DNA of 64,000 nucleotides from an uncultured Anaeroplasmataceae bacterium (GCA_910584005.1 CAJTXR010000001.1:304827-368826); one strand, 5' to 3'; shown: positions 1 through 8,475, counted from the stretch's first letter. Numbers and translations are program-made. The notes: a model not told the origin generated them from the letters alone.

Positions 1-125
1 TTACCTTTCATTTACTTCTTTGAATGCCTTCTCCATAAACTACTCTTTTACATTGCTACCTCTAACTATAAAAATTGAACGATATGATTATACTACATTC
101 TTGATAAAATGTCTATAAAATTTCG

Positions 126-1118
126 CTATGCTTTTAATTTTGTTTCTAAAATAGCGACTTTAACTTCTCTTTGCAAGGAATCAATCTTCTTTAATAATGT
201 CAAGTCTTGATATTTTTGTGCTAAATTAAGAGGAGTTTGATTATATGAATCCATTCGGTTTACATTTTTTAATGTCAAATTTTTCTTAATTTCCTTTGCA
301 TTATTTGTATAAATTGCATAATGTAAGGGGAATTTTTTCTTATATTGGTTTAATTCATATAAATCTATCAATTCCATAATATATGTCTTTGTCGATTGCT
401 TAGATGGAATATCTAATATTGTTTCACAATTTTTATTTTTAATATCATATATTGCACCATGCTGTAAAAGAATTTGAATACACTTTAAATGATTATTCCG
501 CACTGCATAAAATAAAGCAGTTTCTCCAAAATGATTCTTATGATTGACAAAAACATTCTGTTCTAATAAAAATTCTATGCTGGATAAATCATTATGTTCA
601 GCAGCAAGAAATAAAGATGTATTTCCTAAATAATTTTCATCCTCAATTCTTTCTTGATAATGACCAAATTCTTGAATGAATTTTAAACTTTTTGAACGAA
701 TTAAAGCCATAAAACATGATTCTTTTTGATCATCTACCATAGATAAATCTAACTCGTATTTTTCTAAGTACAATCGAATCATTTGTTCCCGACCATAAAG
801 ACATGCCAAATATAAAGGACTCTGTTTCTTATGATTCAACTTTAAAGGATCCCCTGACGTTTTAAAAAGCATTTTTAAATACCCTAGCCGATTATGAATT
901 ACAGCATAATGAAAACATGTATTACCGAAAGAATCAGCAGCATCTACATTGCAATAAGAGGACAATAGTAATTGAACCATTTCTGTTTGATGCATTTTAA
1001 TTGCTACAGCTAATAAGGTTTGCCCTCGATCGTTCACCTGATTCACATCTCCATAAGATAAATATGCATTCATTTTTTCTATATCATTTGAAATGATATA
1101 ATCAAATGGATTTTTCAT
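126..1118 (-). CDS. Ankyrin-repeat protein
   Basis: A 330-aa protein made almost entirely of ankyrin-type repeats: the TPLxLA-like turns recur about every 33 residues (GQTLLAVAI, GNTCFHYAV, QSPLYLACL, GNTSLFLAA, GETALFYAV, and QTPLNLA near the end). No signal peptide or membrane segment is visible, so it is probably a cytoplasmic protein-binding scaffold; the partner is unknown. The start lies 1 bp after the HU stop codon and its ribosome site (GGAGAG) is inside the end of the HU gene, so the two are surely co-transcribed. Ankyrin proteins are common in host-associated bacteria, but nothing here shows export. Confidence 0.85.
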   Translation of the reverse strand: MKNPFDYIISNDIEKMNAYLSYGDVNQVNDRGQTLLAVAIKMHQTEMVQLLLSSYCNVDAADSFGNTCFHYAVIHNRLGYLKMLFKTSGDPLKLNHKKQSPLYLACLYGREQMIRLYLEKYELDLSMVDDQKESCFMALIRSKSLKFIQEFGHYQERIEDENYLGNTSLFLAAEHNDLSSIEFLLEQNVFVNHKNHFGETALFYAVRNNHLKCIQILLQHGAIYDIKNKNCETILDIPSKQSTKTYIMELIDLYELNQYKKKFPLHYAIYTNNAKEIKKNLTLKNVNRMDSYNQTPLNLAQKYQDLTLLKKIDSLQREVKVAILETKLKA

Positions 1119-1119
1119 T

Positions 1120-1401
1120 TTACTCTCCTTGATTTACCAAATCCTTAAAACTTTTCGCACATTTGAAAACAGGTGCCTTTGACCCTTCAATCAATATTTC
1201 TTCCCCAGTTTGCGGATTTCGTCCTGTTTTTTTTGCTCGCTCATGAACTTCAAATGTCCCAAAGCCTGTAATGACAACTTTTTCTCCTCTTACTAAAGAT
1301 TCAATCACAGTGTCAAACAAAGCATTCATTAATTCTTCAGCTTGTTTTTTTGTGGTATTTATTTTTTCTGCTATACTATTGACTAACTCAGGCTTGTTCA
1401 T
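1120..1401 (-). CDS. hup: DNA-binding protein HU
   Basis: A 93-aa HU-family nucleoid protein of normal length. The signature around residues 46-66 (GFGTFEV, then GRNPQTG) is the DNA-intercalating arm of HU/IHF, with the Pro at the arm tip. The start ATG has a strong GGAGG site. HU binds DNA as a dimer without strong sequence preference and compacts the nucleoid. It is the first gene of a two-gene operon with the ankyrin protein. A TATAAT box at about 1435-1440 with a weak TTGGAT box 16 bp upstream is a plausible promoter. Confidence 0.95.
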   Translation of the reverse strand: MNKPELVNSIAEKINTTKKQAEELMNALFDTVIESLVRGEKVVITGFGTFEVHERAKKTGRNPQTGEEILIEGSKAPVFKCAKSFKDLVNQGE

Positions 1402-1434
1402 TGTCGTTCCTCCAAAAATGCAAATTATAAAAAA

Positions 1435-1462
1435 ATTATATCACATTATTCTTTAAATCCAA
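1435..1462 (-). promoter_or_regulatory. Putative hup promoter
   Basis: Minus-strand TATAAT at 1440-1435, with TTGGAT 16 bp upstream at 1462-1457. The -35 match is weak. Confidence 0.35.
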
Positions 1463-1521
1463 TTCTTACTATTGAAAAATAATTAAAAAACGTTTTTATT
1501 CTTTTATTGATATAATATTAG

Positions 1522-1944
1522 TTATAGGTTATCACTATATGTATCTAGCTTTTGAACAATACGGATAAAGTGATTGGTATCTTCTTCTCCCAAAATATTT
1601 ATAATTCCTTGAACCTTATTTAAAATAAATTGATGCATAACTAAGTATTCTTGCTCCTTATCAGGATTAAAATAAATAATTTGTCTTTTAGAAGAAGTGT
1701 CTTTCTTGCGAAATACAAAACCTTGTAGAACAAGCTGGTTAATTGTCCGATTCGCCAAAGATTTTAGCATTTTTGTAAAACTTAAAATATCCTTTAGATA
1801 GACACCTTTATTCTGCTGATATGCTTCATAAGCTAAATTTAAAAGAATTGCTTCATTATAATTATAATGTTCAATTATTCGATTATTTTTAATGATAGAG
1901 GAAAATCGTATCCATGATTTAATTAATTCTTCATTTTGATTCAT
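1522..1944 (-). CDS. MarR-family transcriptional regulator
   Basis: A 140-aa winged-helix regulator. The DNA-binding part (NRTINQLVLQGFVFRKKD, then SSKRQIIYF) matches the MarR recognition helix and wing, followed by the usual C-terminal dimerisation helices. I chose the ATG at 1944 because GGAGGAAG lies just upstream; a longer frame to 2019 lacks a ribosome site. No effector-binding clue is visible. It stands alone between HU and the amino-acid ABC transporter, and its target is unknown. Confidence 0.8.
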   Translation of the reverse strand: MNQNEELIKSWIRFSSIIKNNRIIEHYNYNEAILLNLAYEAYQQNKGVYLKDILSFTKMLKSLANRTINQLVLQGFVFRKKDTSSKRQIIYFNPDKEQEYLVMHQFILNKVQGIINILGEEDTNHFIRIVQKLDTYSDNL

Positions 1945-2111
1945 ACTTCTTCCTCCATTATTTCTATTTAAATTATACTCTTTTTTTAAATTATTACAAT
2001 AGAGAACCCTCCATTTCATTAGGGAGTTGATAATTCTAAAGTAGATTCAAATCCTACCAATTTTATATATAAAAGTCTATAAGAAATATGAAGAAACAAC
2101 TCCTTGTAGGC

Positions 2112-2133
2112 ATTCATTATGGCAATAATGAAT
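2112..2133. repeat. Perfect inverted repeat (9-bp arms, 4-nt loop)
   Basis: ATTCATTAT and ATAATGAAT flank GGCA just downstream of the ABC ATPase stop. There is no clear T-run on the minus strand, so it is a weak terminator or an mRNA 3'-end stem. Confidence 0.5.
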
Positions 2134-2136
2134 CTT

Positions 2137-3009
2137 TTATAAAACTTTGCTTAAAAACTCCTTACAACGAGCTGTTTTCGGATGCAAAAAGACCTCTTCT
2201 GGACTCCCATCTTCTACGATAACTCCTTGATCCATAAACAAAACCCGATCCGATATTTCCTTAGCAAAAGACATTTCATGGGTTACAATAACTATTGTCA
2301 TTCCTGTTTTTGCTAAAGACTTAATTACTTCTAAAACCTCTTTTACCATTTCAGGATCTAAAGCACTTGTCGGCTCATCAAAGAGCATAACTTCAGGTTC
2401 CATAGCAAGTGCTCGTATAATTGCGAGCCTTTGTTTTTGACCTCCAGAAAGTTTCGTAGGAAATTCATATGCCTTAGAAGCAAGCCCCACTCTTTGTAAT
2501 AAATCTAATGCCATTTTTTTGGCTTCTTTAGGATTCATCTTTTTGGTTAAAACTGGAGCTAATAAGATATTATCTAAACAAGTTAAGTTTGGAAAAACAT
2601 TAAAGTGTTGAAACACCATTCCTATTTTTTGCCGATAATCCTGCATTTTTTCATCAACATGTTTTTTAAAATAAAAATCCTTTTTCTTCGCTTTTTTTAA
2701 GTCTTCTTTAAGCCTATGATATTCAGTGTTCTTCTCTTTTTCTTTACGATTTAAGAATTCAGCAAGCTCCATCTGCAACTTTAAGGTATTTGATTGATAT
2801 AGTGGCGTATCATCAAACCAGATTTCTCCTCCATCAGGAATCTCTAATAAATTTAAACAACGTAGAAAAGTCGATTTTCCACTTCCTGAAGAACCGATAA
2901 TTGAAACTACCTCTCCTTTATAAATTTTTTGATTAATCCCCCATAATACTTTTAAATCCCCAAAACATTTTTGAAGATTCTTAACTTCAATCAATGGTTT
3001 TACTTCCAT
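2137..3009 (-). CDS. Polar amino-acid ABC transporter, ATP-binding protein
   Basis: A 290-aa GlnQ-type ATPase that would power import by the fused binding protein/permease encoded just upstream. Walker A GSSGSGKST (about 39-47), Q-loop MVFQHFNVFPN, signature LSGGQKQR and Walker B VMLFDEPTSALD are intact. Between Walker A and the Q-loop there is an extra Lys/Glu-rich helical insert (about residues 75-118, roughly 40 aa) that ordinary GlnQ proteins of about 240 aa lack. The start ATG overlaps the TGA of the upstream gene by one base, so the genes are translationally coupled. The substrate cannot be read from this subunit. Confidence 0.92.
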   Translation of the reverse strand: MEVKPLIEVKNLQKCFGDLKVLWGINQKIYKGEVVSIIGSSGSGKSTFLRCLNLLEIPDGGEIWFDDTPLYQSNTLKLQMELAEFLNRKEKEKNTEYHRLKEDLKKAKKKDFYFKKHVDEKMQDYRQKIGMVFQHFNVFPNLTCLDNILLAPVLTKKMNPKEAKKMALDLLQRVGLASKAYEFPTKLSGGQKQRLAIIRALAMEPEVMLFDEPTSALDPEMVKEVLEVIKSLAKTGMTIVIVTHEMSFAKEISDRVLFMDQGVIVEDGSPEEVFLHPKTARCKEFLSKVL

Positions 3010-4484
3010 CAGTTCATCAATCTCCTTTCAGCAAGTTTAATTAATTTAGAAAGACTAAATGTTAAAATAAAATAGATGATTGCAATTATAATATAAGGTG
3101 TAAGTGCATCATAGGTTGCAGAAGTTATAATTGTTTTAACTGTCATTAAATCTCCTACAAAAAATGTGGATGCTAAAGATGTTTCTTTAATTAAAGCCAC
3201 AAATTCGTTGGCAAGGGAAGGTAAAATATTTTTTATAGCTTGAGGCAAAACTACTTTCCGCATGGCCATTGGATAGGAAAGACCTAAACTTCTTGCCGCC
3301 TCTAATTGTCCTTTATCGACGGATTGAATGCCTGAACGGAAAATCTCGGCTTGATATGCCGCACTATTGATGACTAATGCAATAACACAAGTAATAAATT
3401 TAGGCATTCCCTTTGGCATAACAAGAAAAATCACAGTCAATTGTAATAAAAGAGGAATTCCTCGAATAATTTCAATATAACTACTTGAAATCACTTGTAG
3501 TATTTTTATTCGAGATTGCTTCATCAAGCAAAGAACAACTCCAAAAAAGGCCGCAAATAATACACCACATATCGATAAGGCCAGTGTTACGCCTAGTCCC
3601 TTCATAAATTTACCAAAATTATTTATAAACATATGAATCATCCTTGAAAAGAAATTAGATGAAGAAGTTAAATCCTCCTCAATGGCATTGCTTCCCAAAG
3701 TGATTGCTAATTCTTTTGCTTCTTCTAACCATATTTCATATAGTTGTTTCGATTGAACCTCTTCAATAATCTGATTCACTACTTGAATTAAATCCTTATT
3801 TCCTCTTTTGGCAAGGACAAAAAATCCTTCTTTTCCAGTCACATCAAAACCTTCTTCGCAAATAACTATATCTGGATTAGAAACCAAAGAAGCATCTGCA
3901 GCGTTAGACGCAATTGCAAAAGCATCAATTTTACCATTTTTTAAATATAAAATTCCATCTGGAATTGTAGAAACAATTTCTATTTTTGCATTCGGTAATT
4001 GCTCTACTGCATAATCATATTGGACTGAACCACTTTGAGCACCAATGACAACAGAAGATTGATTTAAAGATTCCAAAGTTTTATATTTACTATAATTCTC
4101 CTTTAAAGTAATTAAAACCTGACTTCCATCTCCATCATCATAATAGCTATAAGACATTTCATAATTTGTTGCTCTTTCCTTTTTATAAGTGAACCCTGAA
4201 ATTGCAAGATCTACTTTCCCATTTTGAACCGCAGTTAAAGTTTCATTAAATCCCATCGCATCAATGTAAAGCTCTTTGCCCATATCAGAAGCAATTTTCT
4301 TGGCAAATTCAATATCTGCACCTACATATTTCTTTTGACCACTTTCTGTCCCATTGATAAATTCATAAGGCATGTAATCTGGAGAGGTCGCGATATATAA
4401 CGCATCCTTTTTGTGACAAGAAGTCAAAAGAAATAGGGAAAGAATCCATAATAAAATATTGAGTAAAATCATCTTTTTTTTCAT
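3009..4484 (-). CDS. Amino-acid ABC transporter, fused substrate-binding lipoprotein and permease
   Basis: A 491-aa fusion. A lipoprotein signal (lipobox LLTSC near residue 24) is followed by a family-3 solute-binding domain (about 30-260, with YMPYEF near the start), then a membrane permease domain (about 285-491) carrying the EAA loop EAARSLGLSYPMAMRKVVLP. Such fusions are known for glutamine/arginine-type importers of Firmicutes (GlnP-like). I chose the start at 4484, where AAGGAG precedes MKKKM; a longer open frame runs back through terminator stems and is unlikely to be translated. The gene follows a strong promoter and a structured leader, and is coupled to the ATPase gene. Confidence 0.9.
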   Translation of the reverse strand: MKKKMILLNILLWILSLFLLTSCHKKDALYIATSPDYMPYEFINGTESGQKKYVGADIEFAKKIASDMGKELYIDAMGFNETLTAVQNGKVDLAISGFTYKKERATNYEMSYSYYDDGDGSQVLITLKENYSKYKTLESLNQSSVVIGAQSGSVQYDYAVEQLPNAKIEIVSTIPDGILYLKNGKIDAFAIASNAADASLVSNPDIVICEEGFDVTGKEGFFVLAKRGNKDLIQVVNQIIEEVQSKQLYEIWLEEAKELAITLGSNAIEEDLTSSSNFFSRMIHMFINNFGKFMKGLGVTLALSICGVLFAAFFGVVLCLMKQSRIKILQVISSSYIEIIRGIPLLLQLTVIFLVMPKGMPKFITCVIALVINSAAYQAEIFRSGIQSVDKGQLEAARSLGLSYPMAMRKVVLPQAIKNILPSLANEFVALIKETSLASTFFVGDLMTVKTIITSATYDALTPYIIIAIIYFILTFSLSKLIKLAERRLMN

Positions 4485-4506
4485 TCTTCTTCTCCTTTTT
4501 TTTAGC

Positions 4507-4538
4507 AAAATAAAAAGAACCACTTGGCATGGTCCTTT
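4507..4538 (-). terminator. Leader hairpin T3 (terminator-like)
   Basis: Minus-strand AAGGACCA pairs with TGGTTCTT (one G-U pair) across a 7-nt loop (arms 4530-4537 and 4515-4522), followed by TTTTTATTTT, just before the ribosome site of the transporter gene. Its 5' arm is also complementary to the 3' arm of T2. Confidence 0.6.
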
Positions 4539-4548
4539 AATGTTTACT

Positions 4549-4591
4549 AAAAAGAAAAGGACCAATAATTATGTTAGCCATAATGGTCCTT
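4549..4591 (-). terminator. Leader hairpin T2 (terminator-like)
   Basis: Minus-strand AAGGACCA (4591-4584) pairs with TGGTCCTT (4564-4557), with an inner ATTAT/ATAAT extension and a U-rich tail TTTTCTTT. A tiny ORF (MKDHYG, stop) starts in the 5' arm. Confidence 0.6.
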
Positions 4592-4642
4592 CATAATTAT
4601 ACTCAAGTTTATTTTTTATTAAACTATCTTTACATATCAAAT

Positions 4643-4666
4643 AAAAAACCTACTTATAAAAGTAGG
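4643..4666 (-). terminator. Leader hairpin T1 (intrinsic terminator/attenuator)
   Basis: Minus-strand CCTACTT-TTAT-AAGTAGG followed by TTTTTT (arms 4660-4666 and 4649-4655). The RNA 5' end contains AAAAGTAG (4713-4706), able to pair with the 5' arm of this stem, and ATCAAATAAAA (4720-4710), able to pair with the U-run region (4646-4636). Confidence 0.7.
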
Positions 4667-4677
4667 CGAATCTTCAT
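4654..4677 (-). CDS. Possible 7-codon leader peptide (MKIRLLL)
   Basis: An ATG-started ORF of seven codons whose three consecutive Leu codons (CTA CTT TTA) form the 5' arm and loop of terminator T1. This is the arrangement expected for ribosome-mediated attenuation. The upstream GAGTGTGAG is only a poor ribosome site, so translation is unproven. Confidence 0.3.
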   Translation of the reverse strand: MKIRLLL

Positions 4678-4726
4678 ATACTCACACTCAATAAAGTGAT
4701 CTTTGCTACTTTTATTTGATGCTTAC

Positions 4727-4754
4727 ATTATACTGCAAATAACTCATATGTCAA
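4727..4754 (-). promoter_or_regulatory. Promoter of the amino-acid ABC operon
   Basis: Perfect minus-strand TTGACA (4754-4749) and TATAAT (4732-4727) separated by 16 bp. Transcription should start near 4720, giving a leader of about 235 nt that contains hairpins T1-T3 before the first gene. Confidence 0.75.
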
Positions 4755-4771
4755 CAAGAAAAAAGAATTTC

Positions 4772-5353
4772 CTAATTTTTTTCTTCCATATTTTTGGTTT
4801 CATCTACTATTTTTTCGTTCTTTTTTATCCGAATAAAGTATTGAATTACGGCAATAACAGCAACAACGAAGATAATAATATTAGAAACCACCATAGAATA
4901 ATTCTTTAAAAATAATCCATAAATTGTCCAGCAAATACAAGAGATAGACATAGAAGCCTTAATAAATGGAACTTTAATATTAGGAAATAAAATGATAACA
5001 GAATACTGAAAAGAAGCAAAAACAGGTAAAAAACCAATAGCTAATAAGAACCCATCCTTTAGGTTTAATACAACATTTAATACGATTCCTAAAATTAATC
5101 CTAAGGCAATAAAAAACCAATTTAAATATTTGTTATTCTTTTTACATAGAATAAAAATATTTCTTATGATGCTTACTGCATCCTGTATGGAACCAGAATA
5201 TTGTTTCAAACAAATCTGACCAATAGAACTTAACGTATGGTTTCCAGTTTGTAAAAAGACAATATTTTGTTTGCTTTTAAAAAATGAACTTAAAAAGAAT
5301 AAAAACATTCCTATTCCCGTTAATACATTTCCAGTAATTTCTAAACTTGTCAT
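4772..5353 (-). CDS. YgjV-like inner membrane protein
   Basis: A 193-aa integral membrane protein with about six hydrophobic helices and a short charged C-terminus. The pattern (SIIRNIFIL after helix 2, LPVFASFQYS in the middle, CWTIYGLFLKNY near the end) resembles the Imp-YgjV family, whose function is not established. It is preceded by GGAAGG and follows the Fe-S genes by about 10 bp on the same strand, so they may be co-transcribed. The strong promoter of the next operon begins just beyond its stop codon. Confidence 0.6.
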   Translation of the reverse strand: MTSLEITGNVLTGIGMFLFFLSSFFKSKQNIVFLQTGNHTLSSIGQICLKQYSGSIQDAVSIIRNIFILCKKNNKYLNWFFIALGLILGIVLNVVLNLKDGFLLAIGFLPVFASFQYSVIILFPNIKVPFIKASMSISCICWTIYGLFLKNYSMVVSNIIIFVVAVIAVIQYFIRIKKNEKIVDETKNMEEKN

Positions 5354-5364
5354 AATTTCCTTCC

Positions 5365-5727
5365 CTACCAGCCAAGCTTTGCTATTCTATAGACTAAAGA
5401 AGAAAGTTCCATAACAGGAAAATATTCTTCTAGCAATTTAGAAAACTCTTTGAGCTTAGCTTCCTTTACTTCTTTATTTTTTATTGCATCAAATTGATAA
5501 TTGTTTGTTCTCCCACAGGGAGCTTGACATTGCATGCAAGAGGATAAATACTTTTCTTTCCATTTTAGTGTCAGATTTATTGTTTCCTCATTTGTAGTAT
5601 GTTGTTTAAGAATAAAAAGACAATTCCGAATCCATGCTTCTAACGGAGCATCTATTTCTTCTATTTCAACTCCATTGACAATTGCAATTAGGATTCCCAT
5701 AAGTGTTTTATCCTGTTGGCTTAACAT
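5365..5727 (-). CDS. Small cysteine-rich protein, probable Fe-S partner
   Basis: A 120-aa protein, mostly helical, with one cysteine cluster near residue 70 (SCMQCQAPCGRT). The CxxCxxxC spacing suggests a metal or Fe-S site, but I do not recognise the family. I chose the ATG at 5727 because AAGGAGAG lies upstream; a longer frame has no ribosome site. It overlaps the stop of the upstream ferredoxin gene by 7 bp, so the two are probably coupled and may form a redox pair. Confidence 0.6.
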   Translation of the reverse strand: MLSQQDKTLMGILIAIVNGVEIEEIDAPLEAWIRNCLFILKQHTTNEETINLTLKWKEKYLSSCMQCQAPCGRTNNYQFDAIKNKEVKEAKLKEFSKLLEEYFPVMELSSLVYRIAKLGW

Positions 5728-6308
5728 GAAATAAGCTCTCCTTTCGTAGAAAGGACATAACAAGTAAAAGGAATTTTTTTATTTGCAATCTGTAATGCCT
5801 TTTGGATAGCGGCCTCTAGTTTTTGACAACAAGGGACTTCCATTCGTATCAAAGTAATACTTTCAACTATATGATAAGTAAATATCTGAGCTAGTTTTTC
5901 GCTATACTCCATAGACTCTAATTTTGGACAATGAATTAATATTCTATGCTTTTTTTGGTACTCTTGAAAAACAATAGAATTTACATATGCTGTACAGCTT
6001 GCAGCAAATAATAGATGAGCATGATCAAATGTATCACTTGTTACAGAAACCAAGCCCAATTGAACTGGCCAAAAAGATTCTTCAGTTTCAAATCGTTTTG
6101 CAAGAAGTGGCTGAAGGATTGTTTTCTTTATTTTGATTGCTTGATTTGGACAAACAGAAAGACAATCCCCTAATCCATCACAAAAATCAGGGCGAATGAT
6201 TTCAGCTTTTCCATTTCTAAGTTCAATGATATGCTCATGACAAGCATTTAAACATAGTCCACAGCCATTACATTTTTGAAAATCAATTTGAATCTGGTTT
6301 TTAATCAT
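5721..6308 (-). CDS. 4Fe-4S ferredoxin with C-terminal extension
   Basis: A 195-aa protein with two N-terminal 4Fe-4S motifs: CNGCGLCLNAC (about 14-24) and the variant CDGLGDCLSVCP (about 43-54), a pairing typical of two-cluster ferredoxins in anaerobic Firmicutes. The C-terminal 130 residues hold further cysteines (HCPKLE, and PCC near 158) and no obvious catalytic motif. It probably moves electrons in the cytoplasm. Ribosome site GGAAGG. The next gene overlaps it and encodes another cysteine-cluster protein; no hydroxylamine reductase or hydrogenase is present in the window. Confidence 0.8.
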   Translation of the reverse strand: MIKNQIQIDFQKCNGCGLCLNACHEHIIELRNGKAEIIRPDFCDGLGDCLSVCPNQAIKIKKTILQPLLAKRFETEESFWPVQLGLVSVTSDTFDHAHLLFAASCTAYVNSIVFQEYQKKHRILIHCPKLESMEYSEKLAQIFTYHIVESITLIRMEVPCCQKLEAAIQKALQIANKKIPFTCYVLSTKGELISC

Positions 6309-6380
6309 AGTATCCTTCCTAACTAGTATAATTATACTTTACTTTTGGACAAAAGGAAATACAAGATTTTACATTTTTCA

Positions 6381-6407
6381 AAAGAAAAGGATGGAAAACT
6401 CCATCCT
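6381..6407 (-). terminator. Terminator of the EF-G-like gene
   Basis: Stem AGGATGGA/TCCATCCT (arms 6400-6407 and 6388-6395, 4-nt loop) followed by TTTCTTT on the minus strand, about 10 bp after the stop codon. Confidence 0.75.
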
Positions 6408-6415
6408 CTTTCATA

Positions 6416-8458
6416 TTATAATTTATTTTCTTCTAAAATCTTCGTCTGAATAAATTGTGGTACTTCTTCATAACTATAAAACTCACGATTAAAGTATCCA
6501 CTACCTTGAGTCATAGATTTTAAATCATTTACATATTCCAAAATCTCTCGTTCTGGTACTAAAGCTGTAATTTTTTGATCCTTAACTGAGTTAATATCCA
6601 TACCAATGATTTTACTTCTTCTAGAATTTAAATCAGATAAAATTGTTCCCACATCATGACTATGTACAGTAACAACGATTTTAATGATTGGCTCTAATAT
6701 AACGGGTTTACATTTTAAATAAGCATCCTTGAAAGCCAAAATTGCTGCCATTTTAAAGGATAATTCGTTTGAGTCTACAGCATGATATTTTCCATCCTTT
6801 AAGCATGCCTTAACCCCTATGACAGGAAAGCCTGCCAATAACCCTTTCTCTAGAGCCTCATAAAAGCCTTTTTCTACTGCTGGGAAATAGTTTTTAGGAA
6901 CTGCACCACCAAATACTTCTTCTGTAAATACAGTTTCTTTAGCAGGTGAAAATTCCATTTCTACAACTCCATAAAAACCAGAACCTCCACTTTGTTTAAT
7001 ATATCTTCCCGTTCCTGAAGCAGTCTGTTTAATTGTTTCCCGATAGATAACTTTATAATCTTCAACATTTACTTCTATTTTATAAGCATTTTTCATTCGC
7101 TCTAATATATAAGTTAAATGCCCTAAACTCAAAGATCCTAATAAAAGTTGGTTTGTTTCCATCGCCCGACGAACCGTAATTGAGCGGTCTTCTAGCATCA
7201 TTTTCGCTAATACTGATCCTAATTTATCATCATCTGCTTTACTTTTAGTAGTTAAGGCTTTAAAATATACAGCTCCTGGAAATTCAATCGCTGGATACAG
7301 AATAAAATTCTTTGGATTACATAAGGTCATTGCGGTTTCTAGACCTTCTACTTTATTGATAAGACCAATATCTCCCGCCTCTAATTTACTTACTGCTGAT
7401 TGTTTGTTTCCACAAATTTTAAATAATTGATTTACAACGAAAGTTCTATTCGTACTGGCAATCATGACCTCTTCTCCTACACGAAGCACTCCAGAGTTCA
7501 CTTTAAATATACTGCTGATTCCTGAGTAAGAATCCACATAAGTTTTAAAAACAAAGGCAGAAAATGGTTCTTCATTTAAGGTTTTTCTTGCAACTTCTTT
7601 TCCTGATTTGTCATGACCAATAATTGCGTTTAAATCGGTTGGATTAGGTAAATAATCAATTAACATCTGTAAAAGTGTATGAACCCCAATATTTTTTGTA
7701 GCAGATCCTACTAATACAGGAATCAAATCCCCATTGAGAACTCCTGTCCGTAGTCCTTCTTGTATTTCATCATGAGAAAGTGTTTCTCCACTAAAAAACT
7801 TATCTAGTAATTCTTCAGATGTTTGAGCAACGGCTTCTACCATTGTATTATGGAGTTCAAAAACCTTTATCTTTTTATCATCATAAATTTCTGCGTCTTC
7901 ACAGGTTTGACCATTATACTTTCTGGCTGTCAATTTCACTACATTAACAAAACCATCAAATCCATCGTTATGCCCCATAGGATAACAAAAAGGAATCGCA
8001 TTTTTACCCAATTTAGAACGGATTTCTTCCAAAACATTTTCAAAAACAACATTTTCTTTATCCATTTTATTCACATAGATAATCGTTGGAATATTCTTTT
8101 TTCTTAATAGATTCCAATGCTTTACTGTTTCAACCTCTACCCCACTAACAGCATCAATTACAAGAATAGCTCCCTTAACAACAGATACAGCCGATATAGC
8201 TTCTCCAATAAAATCATCGTTTCCAGGAACATCAATTAAATTTATGTTGTGTCCATTTACTTCCATAGGAATAATAGATAATCGAACAGAACTCAAACGT
8301 GTTTGTTCTTCTACTAAATAATCACTAACCGTATTTTTCCGTTCAATACTTCCTTTAGGTTTATTTGAAAATGTAGCATATAAAGATTCAACAAGAGTTG
8401 TTTTTCCACTCCCCTGATGTCCTAGTACTACAACATTGCGTATTTTACTTGCACTCAT
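6416..8458 (-). CDS. Elongation factor G-like GTPase (EF-G paralogue)
   Basis: A 680-aa protein with the full EF-G domain order (GTPase, domain II, III-V). The P-loop is GHQGSGKTT rather than the AHIDAGKTT of canonical EF-G, which marks the FusA2-like paralogues of unclear function. G3 DVPG, G4 NKMD and the domain IV/V region (VVTVHSHDVG) are present. It acts in the cytoplasm, presumably at the ribosome. The gene is monocistronic, with its own terminator and a cre-like sequence between a TATAAT box (8502-8497) and the start. No ribosomal-protein neighbours are present, so this is unlikely to be the main fusA. Confidence 0.88.
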   Translation of the reverse strand: MSASKIRNVVVLGHQGSGKTTLVESLYATFSNKPKGSIERKNTVSDYLVEEQTRLSSVRLSIIPMEVNGHNINLIDVPGNDDFIGEAISAVSVVKGAILVIDAVSGVEVETVKHWNLLRKKNIPTIIYVNKMDKENVVFENVLEEIRSKLGKNAIPFCYPMGHNDGFDGFVNVVKLTARKYNGQTCEDAEIYDDKKIKVFELHNTMVEAVAQTSEELLDKFFSGETLSHDEIQEGLRTGVLNGDLIPVLVGSATKNIGVHTLLQMLIDYLPNPTDLNAIIGHDKSGKEVARKTLNEEPFSAFVFKTYVDSYSGISSIFKVNSGVLRVGEEVMIASTNRTFVVNQLFKICGNKQSAVSKLEAGDIGLINKVEGLETAMTLCNPKNFILYPAIEFPGAVYFKALTTKSKADDDKLGSVLAKMMLEDRSITVRRAMETNQLLLGSLSLGHLTYILERMKNAYKIEVNVEDYKVIYRETIKQTASGTGRYIKQSGGSGFYGVVEMEFSPAKETVFTEEVFGGAVPKNYFPAVEKGFYEALEKGLLAGFPVIGVKACLKDGKYHAVDSNELSFKMAAILAFKDAYLKCKPVILEPIIKIVVTVHSHDVGTILSDLNSRRSKIIGMDINSVKDQKITALVPEREILEYVNDLKSMTQGSGYFNREFYSYEEVPQFIQTKILEENKL

Positions 8459-8475
8459 ATTCTTTTTCCTTTCAT

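Noticed and set aside
1..36. Short leftward reading frame ending in TAA at position 1
   Set aside because: Only 11 codons, with an in-frame stop directly upstream and no ribosome site; not a gene end.
4484..4565. N-terminal extension of the amino-acid transporter gene
   Set aside because: The upstream frame crosses the T3 hairpin and encodes no signal; the lipoprotein start at 4484 has a good ribosome site.
4484..4720. T-box, lysine or SAM riboswitch in the transporter leader
   Set aside because: None of the conserved core sequences (for example the T-box GGTGG-ACC segment) is present; only terminator-like and competing pairings are seen.
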